From the NCBI RefSeq assembly GCF_016741935.1, contig NZ_JAERRG010000012.1:62001-126000 (forward strand): DNA of 64,000 nt. The letters run 5' to 3'. The first letter of the stretch is position 1; each line of letters starts with the position of its first letter. Below are positions 27,905-35,898 of the stretch, piece by piece. The notes beneath the pieces were generated by a model that did not search any database, was not told the origin of the DNA, and was given only the letters and a program-made list of their open reading frames with translations. The DNA comes from Streptomyces endocoffeicus (lineage in GTDB: Bacteria; Actinomycetota; Actinomycetes; Streptomycetales; Streptomycetaceae). The translations under genes were made by a program, and so were the position numbers.

Positions 27905-29188
27905 TCAGAGGAACGAGTTGATCTGGATGGTCTCGTCACGGCCCGGCCCGACGCCGATGGCCGAGATCGGGGCGCCCGACATCTCCTCCAGCGCCTGGAC
28001 GTACTTCTGCGCGTTCTTCGGCAGCTCGTCGAAGCTCTTGGCCTGGGTGATGTCCTCCGACCAGCCCGGCAGCGTCTCGTAGATCGGCTTGGCGTGGTGG
28101 AAGTCGGTCTGGCTGTACGGCAGCTCCTCGACGCGCTTGCCGTCGATCTCGTACGCCACGCACACCGGGATCCGCTCCCAGCCGGTGAGCACGTCCAGCT
28201 TGGTGAGGAAGAAGTCGGTCAGGCCGTTGACCCGGGTCGCGTAGCGCGCGATGACCGCGTCGAACCAGCCGCAGCGCCGGTCGCGCCCGGTGGTCACACC
28301 GCGCTCGCCGCCGATCGTGCGCAGCTTCTCGCCGTCCTCGTCGAGGAGCTCGGTGGGGAACGGGCCCGCGCCGACGCGGGTGGTGTACGCCTTCAGGATG
28401 CCGATCACGCGGCTGATCTTCGTCGGGCCCACTCCGGTGCCGGTGCAGGCGCCGCCCGCGGTCGGGTTGGAGGAGGTGACGAAGGGGTACGTGCCGTGGT
28501 CGACGTCGAGCAGGGTGCCCTGCCCGCCCTCGAAGAGCACGACCCGGCCCTGGTCGATGGCGTTGTTGAGCAGCAGGGTGGTGTCGGCGACATAGCCGCT
28601 CAGCGGGTCCGCGTAGCCCAGCAGTTCCTCGACGACCTGGTCGACCGCGATGGCGCGGCGGTTGTAGAGCTTGGCCAGCACCTGGTTCTTGTTGTCCAGG
28701 GCCGCCTCGACCTTCTGCCGCAGGATCGACTCGTCGAAGAGGTCCTGGACCCGGATGCCCACCCGGTTGATCTTGTCCGCGTAGGCCGGGCCGATGCCAC
28801 GGCCGGTGGTGCCGATCTTCCGCTTGCCGAGGAATCGTTCCGACACCTTGTCGAGGGTCGTGTGATACGGCGTGATCAGATGAGCGTTACCGCTGATCAG
28901 CAGCTTGGACGTATCGACGCCGCGGTCGGCGAGACCGCTCAGCTCGGAGAGCAGGACCGCGGGATCCACGACGACGCCGTTGCCGATGACCGGGGTACAC
29001 CCGGGCGAGAGGATTCCGGACGGGAGGAGGTGCAGCGCGTACTTCTGGTCGCCGACCACCACCGTGTGGCCCGCGTTGTTACCGCCCTGGTAGCGCACTA
29101 CATAATCCACGGAGCCACCGAGCAGATCGGTGGCCTTTCCCTTGCCCTCGTCACCCCACTGAGCACCGAGCAGCACAAGTGCGGGCAC
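27905..29188 (-). CDS. purA: Adenylosuccinate synthetase
   Basis: Converts IMP and aspartate to adenylosuccinate with GTP, the first committed AMP step. It has 427 residues. The N-terminal P-loop LLGAQWGDEGKGKATDLL is diagnostic, followed by VRYQGGNNAGHTVVV, IGTTGRGIGPAYADKINR, LFEGGQGTLLDVDHGTYPFV with VTSSNPTAGGACTGTGVGP, and near the C-terminus LPKNAQKYVQALEEM. The GTG at 29188 has GGAAGGGG upstream and gives the standard N-terminus; the open frame continues 159 codons further without homology. Confidence 0.97.
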   Translation of the reverse strand: MPALVLLGAQWGDEGKGKATDLLGGSVDYVVRYQGGNNAGHTVVVGDQKYALHLLPSGILSPGCTPVIGNGVVVDPAVLLSELSGLADRGVDTSKLLISGNAHLITPYHTTLDKVSERFLGKRKIGTTGRGIGPAYADKINRVGIRVQDLFDESILRQKVEAALDNKNQVLAKLYNRRAIAVDQVVEELLGYADPLSGYVADTTLLLNNAIDQGRVVLFEGGQGTLLDVDHGTYPFVTSSNPTAGGACTGTGVGPTKISRVIGILKAYTTRVGAGPFPTELLDEDGEKLRTIGGERGVTTGRDRRCGWFDAVIARYATRVNGLTDFFLTKLDVLTGWERIPVCVAYEIDGKRVEELPYSQTDFHHAKPIYETLPGWSEDITQAKSFDELPKNAQKYVQALEEMSGAPISAIGVGPGRDETIQINSFL

Positions 29189-29280
29189 AGGCGTACACCC
29201 CTTCCGGGCGGGGCATGTCCAACGTGCATGGTGACGTGCGCCACCACAAGAGCCGTCGAACCGGTGCCCCGGATAGACGA

Positions 29281-29308
29281 AGCCCCTGGCGCAACAGCGA
29301 CAGGGGCT
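29281..29308. terminator. Hairpin in the purA / kinase-like divergent region
   Basis: AGCCCCTG and CAGGGGCT arms with a 12-base loop. It lies between two divergent genes, where a terminator is not expected, so it may act in a leader. Confidence 0.35.
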
Positions 29309-29342
29309 CTTGCACCGAGAGATTACCTGAGGAAGGACCGAG

Positions 29343-30470
29343 GTGTCGGCTCCAGATCCCCGGCCCCCTGCGCCGGACACCGCCCGGGGGCGCCCGCTGC
29401 TCATGGTCATCGACCCCAACGCCCGCCGCACGGACGGGGAGTCGGTGCGGATCGCGAAGGATGTGCTGTGTGCGGGCGCGCAGACGAAAATCTGCCTGCC
29501 GGACGGCCCGGAGGAGGTCGAGCGGGCGCTGGCCCGCCGGGGTGCCCGCCGGCCGGTGCTGGTGGGCGACGACCGCGCCCTGCTGCGGATGGTGGAGCTG
29601 CTGCACCGGCGGCGGGAGCTGGCGGACGCCGCGCTGTCGGTGGTCCCGGTCGGCGGCTCCGCCACGGTCGCCCTGGCCCATTCGCTCGGGGTGCCGACGG
29701 ACGCGGTCGCCGCGGCCCGTACGGTCCTCGACGGGACCGCGCGCCCGCGTGACCTGCTGGTGGACGAGAGCGGTGGAGTGGTCCTCGGCGGTCTGCGGAT
29801 CCCCTCCGGGCTCGCTCCTTACGGTGCGCACGACGGGATGCCGGGCGGCGGTCGCGGCGCGGCGGCCGGGCTTGACGGAATGGATGGAACGGACGGGACG
29901 GACGGGACGGACGGGCACGGCCCGGGGCCGCACGGCGACGGGACGAGGGGCCGGGACTGCGGCTGCGACCCTTGCGTCCACGACCGCCGCCGGGCCGAGG
30001 ACGGCGAGGACGGCCGGGACGGCGCGGGCCCGCCCGGCCATGACCGGGAGGGCCCCGACGGTCAGAGCGACGGCCAGCGGCCGTGGTGGAGCCCGGCGGC
30101 CCGCACCGCCCGCACCGCGCTGACGCTGCTCTCGCTCCCCGTGATCGGCCTGTCGGGCGGCGCCCGGCGCCCGGCGCATCCGCCGCCGCAGCGGCTGCGG
30201 ATCGAGGCGGACGGGGTGCTGCTGACCGATCTGGACCGGCCGGTGGAGCGGGTCTCGGTCTCGACGGCCGCGCCGGGCGGCGGGCTGGCCGAGATCGTGG
30301 TCCACCCCCACGCGGCGGGCGGCCCGCTGCGCACCCGGGCACGCGCCGTCACCGTCTCCGGCCCGGACTTCCGCTACCACGCGGACGCGCTGATCCGCGG
30401 CCCGGTCCGCAGCCGCACCTGGACGGTCCTGGCCGAGGCCTGGAGCCTGATGCTCCCCCACCGCCCTTGA
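29343..30470 (+). CDS. Diacylglycerol-kinase-like protein
   Basis: A 375-residue protein with weak similarity to the lipid/diacylglycerol kinase catalytic domain: PLLMVIDPNARRTDGESVRI resembles the N-terminal NP-x-SG strand, and LSVVPVGGSATVALAHSLGV resembles the PxGTGNDxARxLGI motif. The glycine-rich nucleotide motif (GGDGT) is not visible: the corresponding position reads VLVGDDRALLRMVELL. Activity is therefore uncertain. Between the halves is a low-complexity insert with DGTDGTDGTDG (about residues 178-195) and a Cys-containing CGCDPCVHD. Start GTG with AAGGA upstream; divergent from purA. Confidence 0.6.
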   Translation: MSAPDPRPPAPDTARGRPLLMVIDPNARRTDGESVRIAKDVLCAGAQTKICLPDGPEEVERALARRGARRPVLVGDDRALLRMVELLHRRRELADAALSVVPVGGSATVALAHSLGVPTDAVAAARTVLDGTARPRDLLVDESGGVVLGGLRIPSGLAPYGAHDGMPGGGRGAAAGLDGMDGTDGTDGTDGHGPGPHGDGTRGRDCGCDPCVHDRRRAEDGEDGRDGAGPPGHDREGPDGQSDGQRPWWSPAARTARTALTLLSLPVIGLSGGARRPAHPPPQRLRIEADGVLLTDLDRPVERVSVSTAAPGGGLAEIVVHPHAAGGPLRTRARAVTVSGPDFRYHADALIRGPVRSRTWTVLAEAWSLMLPHRP

Positions 30471-30548
30471 GCCCCACTCGCGCCGTCCCGGGGCCCGGTG
30501 GGGCCGGGCGGCGCGGGCGGGCCGGGCCGGCCGTCAGCCCGCCGGCCG

Positions 30549-31127
30549 TCAGCCCGCTTCGGTCTCGCGGGCCTCGGCGGCGCGGCGCTCGGCCTGCTGG
30601 GCGCGCCAGCGCTGGAGCATCTTGGGCAGCTCCCGCTGGACGAACTCGAAGAAGTCGGCGGTCTCGGTGATCCGCAGCCCCGCCGGGGTGCCGGGGCCGA
30701 GCACCTTCGCGCCGTCGCGCATGGTGCTCTCCCAGCGGGCGACAATCTGGTCGCGGCGGGTCAGCGTCTCGTACCAGACCTCGTTGTAGAGCCGGTAGCG
30801 ATCGCGGCGGGAGCCCGGCTCGCGCTCCCGCACCACCATGTCCACCTGCGACAGATAGCGGATCGCGCCCGAGACCGCGGCCGGGCTGATCCGCAGCCGC
30901 TCGGCGAGCTCCGCCGAGGTGAGCGCCCCGGAGTCGGAGACGAGAAGCGCCGCGAAGACCCGCGCCGCCATGCGCTGCATCCCGGCCTCGGCCAGATCGG
31001 CCGCGAACCGCTCGACGAACCTGGACACCGCCGCCTCGTCACGCGCCGCTTCACCGCGCGTGTCATCGGGCGCGCCCCCCGGTTCGATCGTCTCCCTCAC
31101 CGCTTCATCATCTCCTCTCTTCGTCAC
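30549..31127 (-). CDS. GbsR/MarR-type transcriptional regulator
   Basis: A 192-residue regulator. The core FAALLVSDSGALTSAELAER plus LRISPAAVSGAIRYLSQVDM and VVREREPGSRRDRYRLYNEV form the winged helix of the GbsR branch. The C-terminal helices (VWYETLTRRDQIVARW) form the dimer and ligand region. It faces an ABC exporter operon across a 16-bp perfect palindrome, the classic layout for a local repressor. The GTG at 31127 has no ribosome binding site; a GTG at 31100, preceded by AGAGGAG, may be the true start. Confidence 0.88.
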   Translation of the reverse strand: MTKRGDDEAVRETIEPGGAPDDTRGEAARDEAAVSRFVERFAADLAEAGMQRMAARVFAALLVSDSGALTSAELAERLRISPAAVSGAIRYLSQVDMVVREREPGSRRDRYRLYNEVWYETLTRRDQIVARWESTMRDGAKVLGPGTPAGLRITETADFFEFVQRELPKMLQRWRAQQAERRAAEARETEAG

Positions 31128-31151
31128 ATCATCATAAGTTTATATGGTTCC

Positions 31152-31180
31152 TTAACTTCACAAATTTGTGAAACTAGCGT
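31152..31180 (+). promoter_or_regulatory. Predicted ABC operon promoter overlapping the operator
   Basis: TTAACT and TAGCGT separated by 17 bases. The 16-bp palindrome occupies most of the spacer, so a bound regulator would block RNA polymerase. The expected start is only about six bases before the ATG at 31193. Confidence 0.5.
31157..31172. promoter_or_regulatory. Operator palindrome TTCACAAATTTGTGAA
   Basis: A perfect 16-bp inverted repeat in an A+T-rich patch between the GbsR-type regulator and the ABC exporter. Its centre is 28 bases from the ABC ATG and 37 from the regulator start. It is the likely binding site of the adjacent regulator. Confidence 0.7.
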
Positions 31181-31192
31181 AGCTTCGAAATC

Positions 31193-32110
31193 ATGAAAAC
31201 GGCAATCTCCGTGTCCGGCCTCCACAAGTCCTTCGGCCGGACCCACGCATTGGACGGCCTCGACCTCGAAGTCGAGGCAGGTGAGGTCCATGGCTTCCTC
31301 GGGCCCAACGGCGCCGGGAAGTCCACGACCATCCGGGTCCTCCTCGGTCTGCTGCGTGCCGACTCCGGTGCGGTGCAGATGCTCGGCAAGGACCCCTGGC
31401 ACGACGCGGTCGACCTCCACCGCCACATCGCGTACGTCCCCGGGGACGTCACCCTGTGGCGCAACCTGAGCGGTGGAGAGGTCATCGACCTGTACGGACG
31501 GCTGCGCGGCGGGCTGGACACCGCACGCCGCGCCGAGCTCCTGGAGCGGTTCGAGCTCGATCCCACCAAGAAGGGCCGTACGTACTCCAAGGGCAATCGC
31601 CAGAAGGTCGCCCTGGTCGCCGCGTTCGCATCCGAAGTGGAGCTGCTGATCCTCGACGAGCCGACCTCCGGGCTCGACCCGCTCATGGAGGAGGTCTTCC
31701 GCGAGTGCGTCGCCGAGGAGCGCGACCGCGGTCGTACGGTGCTGCTCTCCAGCCACATCCTCAGCGAGGTCGAGGCGCTCTGCCGGAGGGTGAGCATCAT
31801 CCGCAAGGGCCGGCGGGTGGAGTCCGGCACCCTCACCGAGCTGCGCCATCTGACCCGTACGTCGGTGACCGCCGAGCTCGCCGGCGAGCCCAACGGCCTG
31901 TCCGGCCTCCCCGGTGTGCACAACGTGGACATCCAGGGCAGCCAGGTCAAGCTCCAGGTCGAATCCGACAAGATGGACGCCGTACTGCGGCAGCTCACCC
32001 AGGTCGGGGTGCGCAGCCTCATCTCCACCCCGCCCACCCTGGAAGAGCTCTTCCTGCGCCACTACCAGGACGACATCGCGGGCACGGAAGCCGAGGCGAT
32101 CGCCCGATGA
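31193..32110 (+). CDS. ABC transporter ATP-binding protein
   Basis: A 305-residue ABC-2-type exporter ATPase. Walker A is GPNGAGKST at residues 37-45, the signature loop is the variant YSKGNRQKVALVAAF, Walker B is LLILDEPTSGLDP, and the switch histidine is in LLSSHILSEVEAL. The C-terminal 90 residues form the accessory domain common in drug and antibiotic exporters. The ATG has no Shine-Dalgarno and a very short predicted leader. Its stop overlaps the permease start by 4 bp. Confidence 0.94.
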   Translation: MKTAISVSGLHKSFGRTHALDGLDLEVEAGEVHGFLGPNGAGKSTTIRVLLGLLRADSGAVQMLGKDPWHDAVDLHRHIAYVPGDVTLWRNLSGGEVIDLYGRLRGGLDTARRAELLERFELDPTKKGRTYSKGNRQKVALVAAFASEVELLILDEPTSGLDPLMEEVFRECVAEERDRGRTVLLSSHILSEVEALCRRVSIIRKGRRVESGTLTELRHLTRTSVTAELAGEPNGLSGLPGVHNVDIQGSQVKLQVESDKMDAVLRQLTQVGVRSLISTPPTLEELFLRHYQDDIAGTEAEAIAR

Positions 32111-33759
32111 CCGCCGTAGCCGACACCCGGGTCTCCCCCCACACCCGCGGATCGGCCCACGATCTGGCGGGCACGGGCACGCTGCTGCGGCTCGCCCTGC
32201 GGCGCGACCGGATCATGATGCCGGTGTGGGTGCTGTGCCTGGGGCTCACGGCCAGCAGCACCGTCGGCCGTCTGAAGAGCGCGTACGACACCCCCGCCCG
32301 CCGCGCCAATCTCGTCGATGACATGAACGGGAACGGCTCGACCCGGGCCCTGTTCGGCGCCGCCTTCGACGACACGCTCGGCGCGCTCACCGTCTGGCGC
32401 GTGGGTGCCTTCCTTACGGTCTTCGCCGCGATCATGAGCCTGCTCATCGTGATCCGGCACACCCGTGAGGAGGAGGAGACCGGCCGCCAGGAGGCGCTCT
32501 CCGCGGGCATGGTCGGCCGCCGCGCGGGGCTCACCTCGGCCCTGCTCGCCGTGGCCATCGCCAACGGCGCGGTGACCCTGCTCATCGCGGGCAGCCTCGC
32601 GGGCCAGGGCGGCACCGGCGCGCTGGCCCTCGGCCTCGCCGTCGGCCTGTCCGGTATGGCCTTCGGCGGTCTGGCCGCCGTCGCCGCCCAGCTCACGGAG
32701 AACGCACGGCTGGCCCGGGGCCTGAGCTCCGCCGCGGTCGGCGTCGCCTTCGTGCTGCGCATGGCGGGTGACGCCGCCGAGGACGGCAGCAAGGGCTCCG
32801 GCCATGTCCTGGTCTGGCTCTCGCCGCTGGGCTGGGCCGAGTACGCCCGGCCGTACGCGGACGAGCGCTGGTGGCCGCTGCTGCTGATCGCGGTGCTCGC
32901 CGCGGCCTCGATCGCCCTCGCGTACTCCCTCGCCGGGCGTCGCGACGTGGGCGCCAGCTTCTACGCCAGCCGTCCCGGCCCCCCGGCCGCCGGCCCGCTG
33001 CTGAGCGGGGTCTACGGCCTGGGCTGGCGGCTGCAGCGCGGTGCCCTGTTCGGCTGGGCCGCGGGCATCGTCTTCGCGGGCGCCATCTTCGGAGGCATCT
33101 CCGACGGTGCGAACGACTTCCTCGGCGACAGCGACAAGACCCGCGACATCATCCAGCGGATGGGCGGCGCCCAGGGGCTCAACGACGCGTTCCTGGCCGC
33201 CATGGTCGGCGTCCTCGGCACCATCCTCACCGTCTACACCACCACCTCCGTGCTGCGGGTGCGCAGCGAGGAGACCGACCAGCGCGCGGAGCCCCTGCTG
33301 GCCAACGCCGTCGGCCGGCTGCGCTGGGCCGGGAGCCACCTGGTCATCGCGTACCTCGGCCCGGTCGTCATCCTCGCCATCGGCGGTCTGGCGCTGGGGC
33401 TGGGCTACGGCATCGCGGCGGGCGATCTGACCGATCAGCTCCCCCGCTGCCTCGGTGCCACCCTCGCCCAGCTCCCGGCGCTCTGGGTGCTCACCAGCGT
33501 GACGCTCTTCCTCGTGGGCGTGGTGCCGAAGTACTCGGCCGCGGCCTGGGCCTTCGTCGGCTGGGTGGTCGCGCTGGGCTGGATGGGCCCGGCGCTGGAG
33601 CTGTCCGATTCCGTCATGGACACCTCACCCTTCAGTCATCTGCCGAAGCTGCCGGGCGACGACGTGACGGCAGCGCCGTTCCTGTGGCTGCTGCTCCTCT
33701 CGGCCGTTCTCGCCGCCGGAGGACTGGTGGGCATGCGCCGCCGTGACATCGGCGGCTGA
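32107..33759 (+). CDS. ABC-2 type exporter permease
   Basis: A 550-residue integral membrane protein with about twelve hydrophobic segments in two similar halves, so it is a fused double permease that would act as the partner of the upstream ATPase. It begins MTAVADTRVSPHTRG and contains RHTREEEETGRQEALSAG in the first half and VLRVRSEETDQRAEPLLA in the second; these matching charged loops mark the internal duplication. The transported compound is unknown; this family often gives antibiotic or toxin resistance. The ATG overlaps the ATPase stop (ATGA). Upstream in-frame codons are inside the ATPase gene and were not used. Confidence 0.9.
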   Translation: MTAVADTRVSPHTRGSAHDLAGTGTLLRLALRRDRIMMPVWVLCLGLTASSTVGRLKSAYDTPARRANLVDDMNGNGSTRALFGAAFDDTLGALTVWRVGAFLTVFAAIMSLLIVIRHTREEEETGRQEALSAGMVGRRAGLTSALLAVAIANGAVTLLIAGSLAGQGGTGALALGLAVGLSGMAFGGLAAVAAQLTENARLARGLSSAAVGVAFVLRMAGDAAEDGSKGSGHVLVWLSPLGWAEYARPYADERWWPLLLIAVLAAASIALAYSLAGRRDVGASFYASRPGPPAAGPLLSGVYGLGWRLQRGALFGWAAGIVFAGAIFGGISDGANDFLGDSDKTRDIIQRMGGAQGLNDAFLAAMVGVLGTILTVYTTTSVLRVRSEETDQRAEPLLANAVGRLRWAGSHLVIAYLGPVVILAIGGLALGLGYGIAAGDLTDQLPRCLGATLAQLPALWVLTSVTLFLVGVVPKYSAAAWAFVGWVVALGWMGPALELSDSVMDTSPFSHLPKLPGDDVTAAPFLWLLLLSAVLAAGGLVGMRRRDIGG

Positions 33760-33789
33760 CCCCCGTCGGCCCACCACGTCCCGGCAACC

Positions 33790-33826
33790 GCCCCCCGTTG
33801 TCCACAGGCTGTGGACAACGGGGGGC
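33790..33826 (+). terminator. Terminator of the ABC operon
   Basis: Perfect 16-base arms around a five-base loop, followed by TCTTCTGTC, 30 bp after the permease stop. The P450 gene converges from the right and ends at 33859, so it may serve both. Confidence 0.8.
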
Positions 33827-33858
33827 TCTTCTGTCCCGACCGCCTTCGCCGGCTCCGC

Positions 33859-35082
33859 TCAGAGCTCGACCCGCAGCTCCCGCAGACCGCGGATGACGAA
33901 GTTCGCCCGCCGCTCCGGCTCCTTGACCAGCCGCAGTCCGGGCGCCTTGCGGAGCAGTGCGCCGAAGGAGGCGATCAGCTCCAGTCGGGCCAGCGGGGCG
34001 CCCAGGCAGTAGTGGATACCGGCGCCGAAACTGATGTGGGGGTTGTCGGTGCGGGAGAGATCGAGGGTGTCGGGGCGGTCGAAGCGGGCCGGATCGCGGT
34101 TGGCCGAGCCGAAGAGCAGCGCGACCTCGCTGCCGCGCGGGAGGACCGTGCCGCCGACCTCGATGTCCTCCAGCACCCACCGCTCGAAGAGCTGCAGCGG
34201 GGTGTCGTAGCGCAGCAGCTCGTCCACGGCGGTGGGCAGCAGCGCGTCGGGGTCGGCACGGAGCAGGGCGAGCTGCTCGGGGTGGCGGAAGAGCGCCCAC
34301 CAGCCGTTCCCGGTGGTGTTGACCGTAGCCTCGTGGCCCGCGTTGAGCAGCAGCACACAGGTGGAGATCATCTCCTGCTCGGTGAGCCGGTCGCCCTCGT
34401 CGTACGCGGCGATGAGCCCGCTGATCAGATCGTCCCCCGGGGCCCTGCGGCGCGCCTCGATCAACTCGCGCAGATACGCGGAGAATTCGACGGACGCGCG
34501 CACGGCCCGGCGCGCCGTGTCCTCGCCCGGACTCAGCTCGTACATCCCGCAGATGTCCGCCGACCAGGGCCGCAGGGCGGGGCGGTCGGCGGGCGGAATG
34601 CCCAGCATCTCGGCGATCACGGCGACCGGCAGCGGTTCGGCGACCGTTTCGATGAGATCGCCGCCGCCCGCGGTGACGAGGGAGTCGACGAGTTCCTCCG
34701 CGAGCCGCTGGATCGTCGGCACCAGCGCCTCGACCGTCCGCGGGGTGAACGCCTTGGAGACGAGCCGCCGCAGCCGGGTGTGGTCCGGCGGTTCCAGGTC
34801 GAGCATGCCGTGGTCGTTGAGGGTGTGAAACGGCTCGTGCTCGGGCGGCGGCGCGGTGCGGCCGAACTCCTCATGGCCGAAGCGGTGGAGATAGGTGCGG
34901 CCGAGCCTGCGGTCCCGCAGCAGGGCGCCGACATCCGCGTGCCGCGGGATCAGCCACTGGCGGGAGGGCTCGAACCAGTGCACCCGGCCGCGCTCGCGCA
35001 GCTCGGCGTAGGCCGGATACGGGTCCGCGACGAACGACGGCCGCCAGGGGTCGAAGGCGGGGGCTTCCGCACTGCTGCTCAT
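33859..35082 (-). CDS. Cytochrome P450
   Basis: A 407-residue soluble bacterial class I P450. The heme ligand loop is ISFGAGIHYCLGAPLARLE with Cys near residue 355. The I-helix reads LLLNAGHEATVN, with the usual acid-Thr pair as E-A-T after AGH, and the ExxR motif lies in AVDELLRYDTP. No ferredoxin gene is adjacent. The substrate is unknown; such enzymes hydroxylate secondary metabolites or xenobiotics. It lies just upstream of the ABC terminator and downstream of a two-component system on the same strand, with a 111-bp gap. Confidence 0.94.
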   Translation of the reverse strand: MSSSAEAPAFDPWRPSFVADPYPAYAELRERGRVHWFEPSRQWLIPRHADVGALLRDRRLGRTYLHRFGHEEFGRTAPPPEHEPFHTLNDHGMLDLEPPDHTRLRRLVSKAFTPRTVEALVPTIQRLAEELVDSLVTAGGGDLIETVAEPLPVAVIAEMLGIPPADRPALRPWSADICGMYELSPGEDTARRAVRASVEFSAYLRELIEARRRAPGDDLISGLIAAYDEGDRLTEQEMISTCVLLLNAGHEATVNTTGNGWWALFRHPEQLALLRADPDALLPTAVDELLRYDTPLQLFERWVLEDIEVGGTVLPRGSEVALLFGSANRDPARFDRPDTLDLSRTDNPHISFGAGIHYCLGAPLARLELIASFGALLRKAPGLRLVKEPERRANFVIRGLRELRVEL

Positions 35083-35193
35083 CCCCGGACGGTACCGCCG
35101 GGCCCGCCCGGCCTCCAGGGGTCGCCGGATGCCTGCAACGGGCCCAGATGCCTCGGGGGAAGTCCCGTGGGCTCACCGGGCCGGTCAGCCTCG

Positions 35194-35898
35194 TCAGCCC
35201 CCAGGCGTCACCAGGCGGACCTCGTAGGCGAACACCGCCGCCTGGGTGCGGTCGCGCAGCCCCAGCTTCACCAGGATCCGGCTGACATGCGTCTTCACCG
35301 TCGACTCGGCGACGATCAGCCGCTCGGCGATCTCGGCGTTGGAGCAGCCCTGGGCGACCAGCACCAGGACCTCGTTCTCCCGCTCGGTCAGCTCGGCCAG
35401 CCGCCCCCGCGGGGAGGGAAGCGGACCGCCGAACCCGGCGGCCTCGCCGATCCGCGAGAACGTGCTGATCAGACGCTTGGTGACGGTCGGGGCAAGCAGC
35501 GCCTCGCCCGCCGCGACGACGCGTACCGCATCGCCGAGCTGCCGCGCGGAGGCGTCCTTGAGCAGGAAGCCGCTCGCTCCGGCGCGCAGCGCCTGGTAGA
35601 CGTACTCGTCCAGATCGAAGGTGGTCAGGACGAGCACCTTGGCGTCCGCGTCCGCCGCGACGATCTCGCGGGTGGCCTCGAGACCGTTGACCTCCGGCAT
35701 CCGGATGTCCATCAGGACGACATCGGGGTGCAGGGCGGCCACCTGGGCGATGGCCTGGCGCCCGTCGACCGCCTCGCCGACGACCTCGATATCGGGCTGG
35801 GCGTTCAGCAGCACGGAGAAGCCCTCGCGGACCATCACCTGGTCGTCGGCGATCAGTACGCGGATGGGAGAGGGGAGGGAGGGGGCGTCGGTGGTCAT
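35194..35898 (-). CDS. NarL/LuxR-type response regulator
   Basis: A 234-residue regulator. The receiver domain has the acidic pair in VLIADDQVMVREG, the phospho-acceptor Asp64 in VVLMDIRMPEVNG, the Thr in VLVLTTFD and Lys in SGFLLKDAS. The C-terminal helix-turn-helix is LTERENEVLVLVAQGCSNAE and IAERLIVAESTVKTHVSRIL. Its ATG overlaps the stop of the upstream sensor kinase by 4 bp, so the two form a coupled pair. The target genes are unknown. Confidence 0.95.
   Translation of the reverse strand: MTTDAPSLPSPIRVLIADDQVMVREGFSVLLNAQPDIEVVGEAVDGRQAIAQVAALHPDVVLMDIRMPEVNGLEATREIVAADADAKVLVLTTFDLDEYVYQALRAGASGFLLKDASARQLGDAVRVVAAGEALLAPTVTKRLISTFSRIGEAAGFGGPLPSPRGRLAELTERENEVLVLVAQGCSNAEIAERLIVAESTVKTHVSRILVKLGLRDRTQAAVFAYEVRLVTPGG

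Noticed and set aside
31456..32106. An upstream in-frame extension of the ABC permease
   Set aside because: It overlaps the intact ATPase gene and codes for Arg/Pro-rich sequence; the ATGA overlap at 32107 is the normal start.
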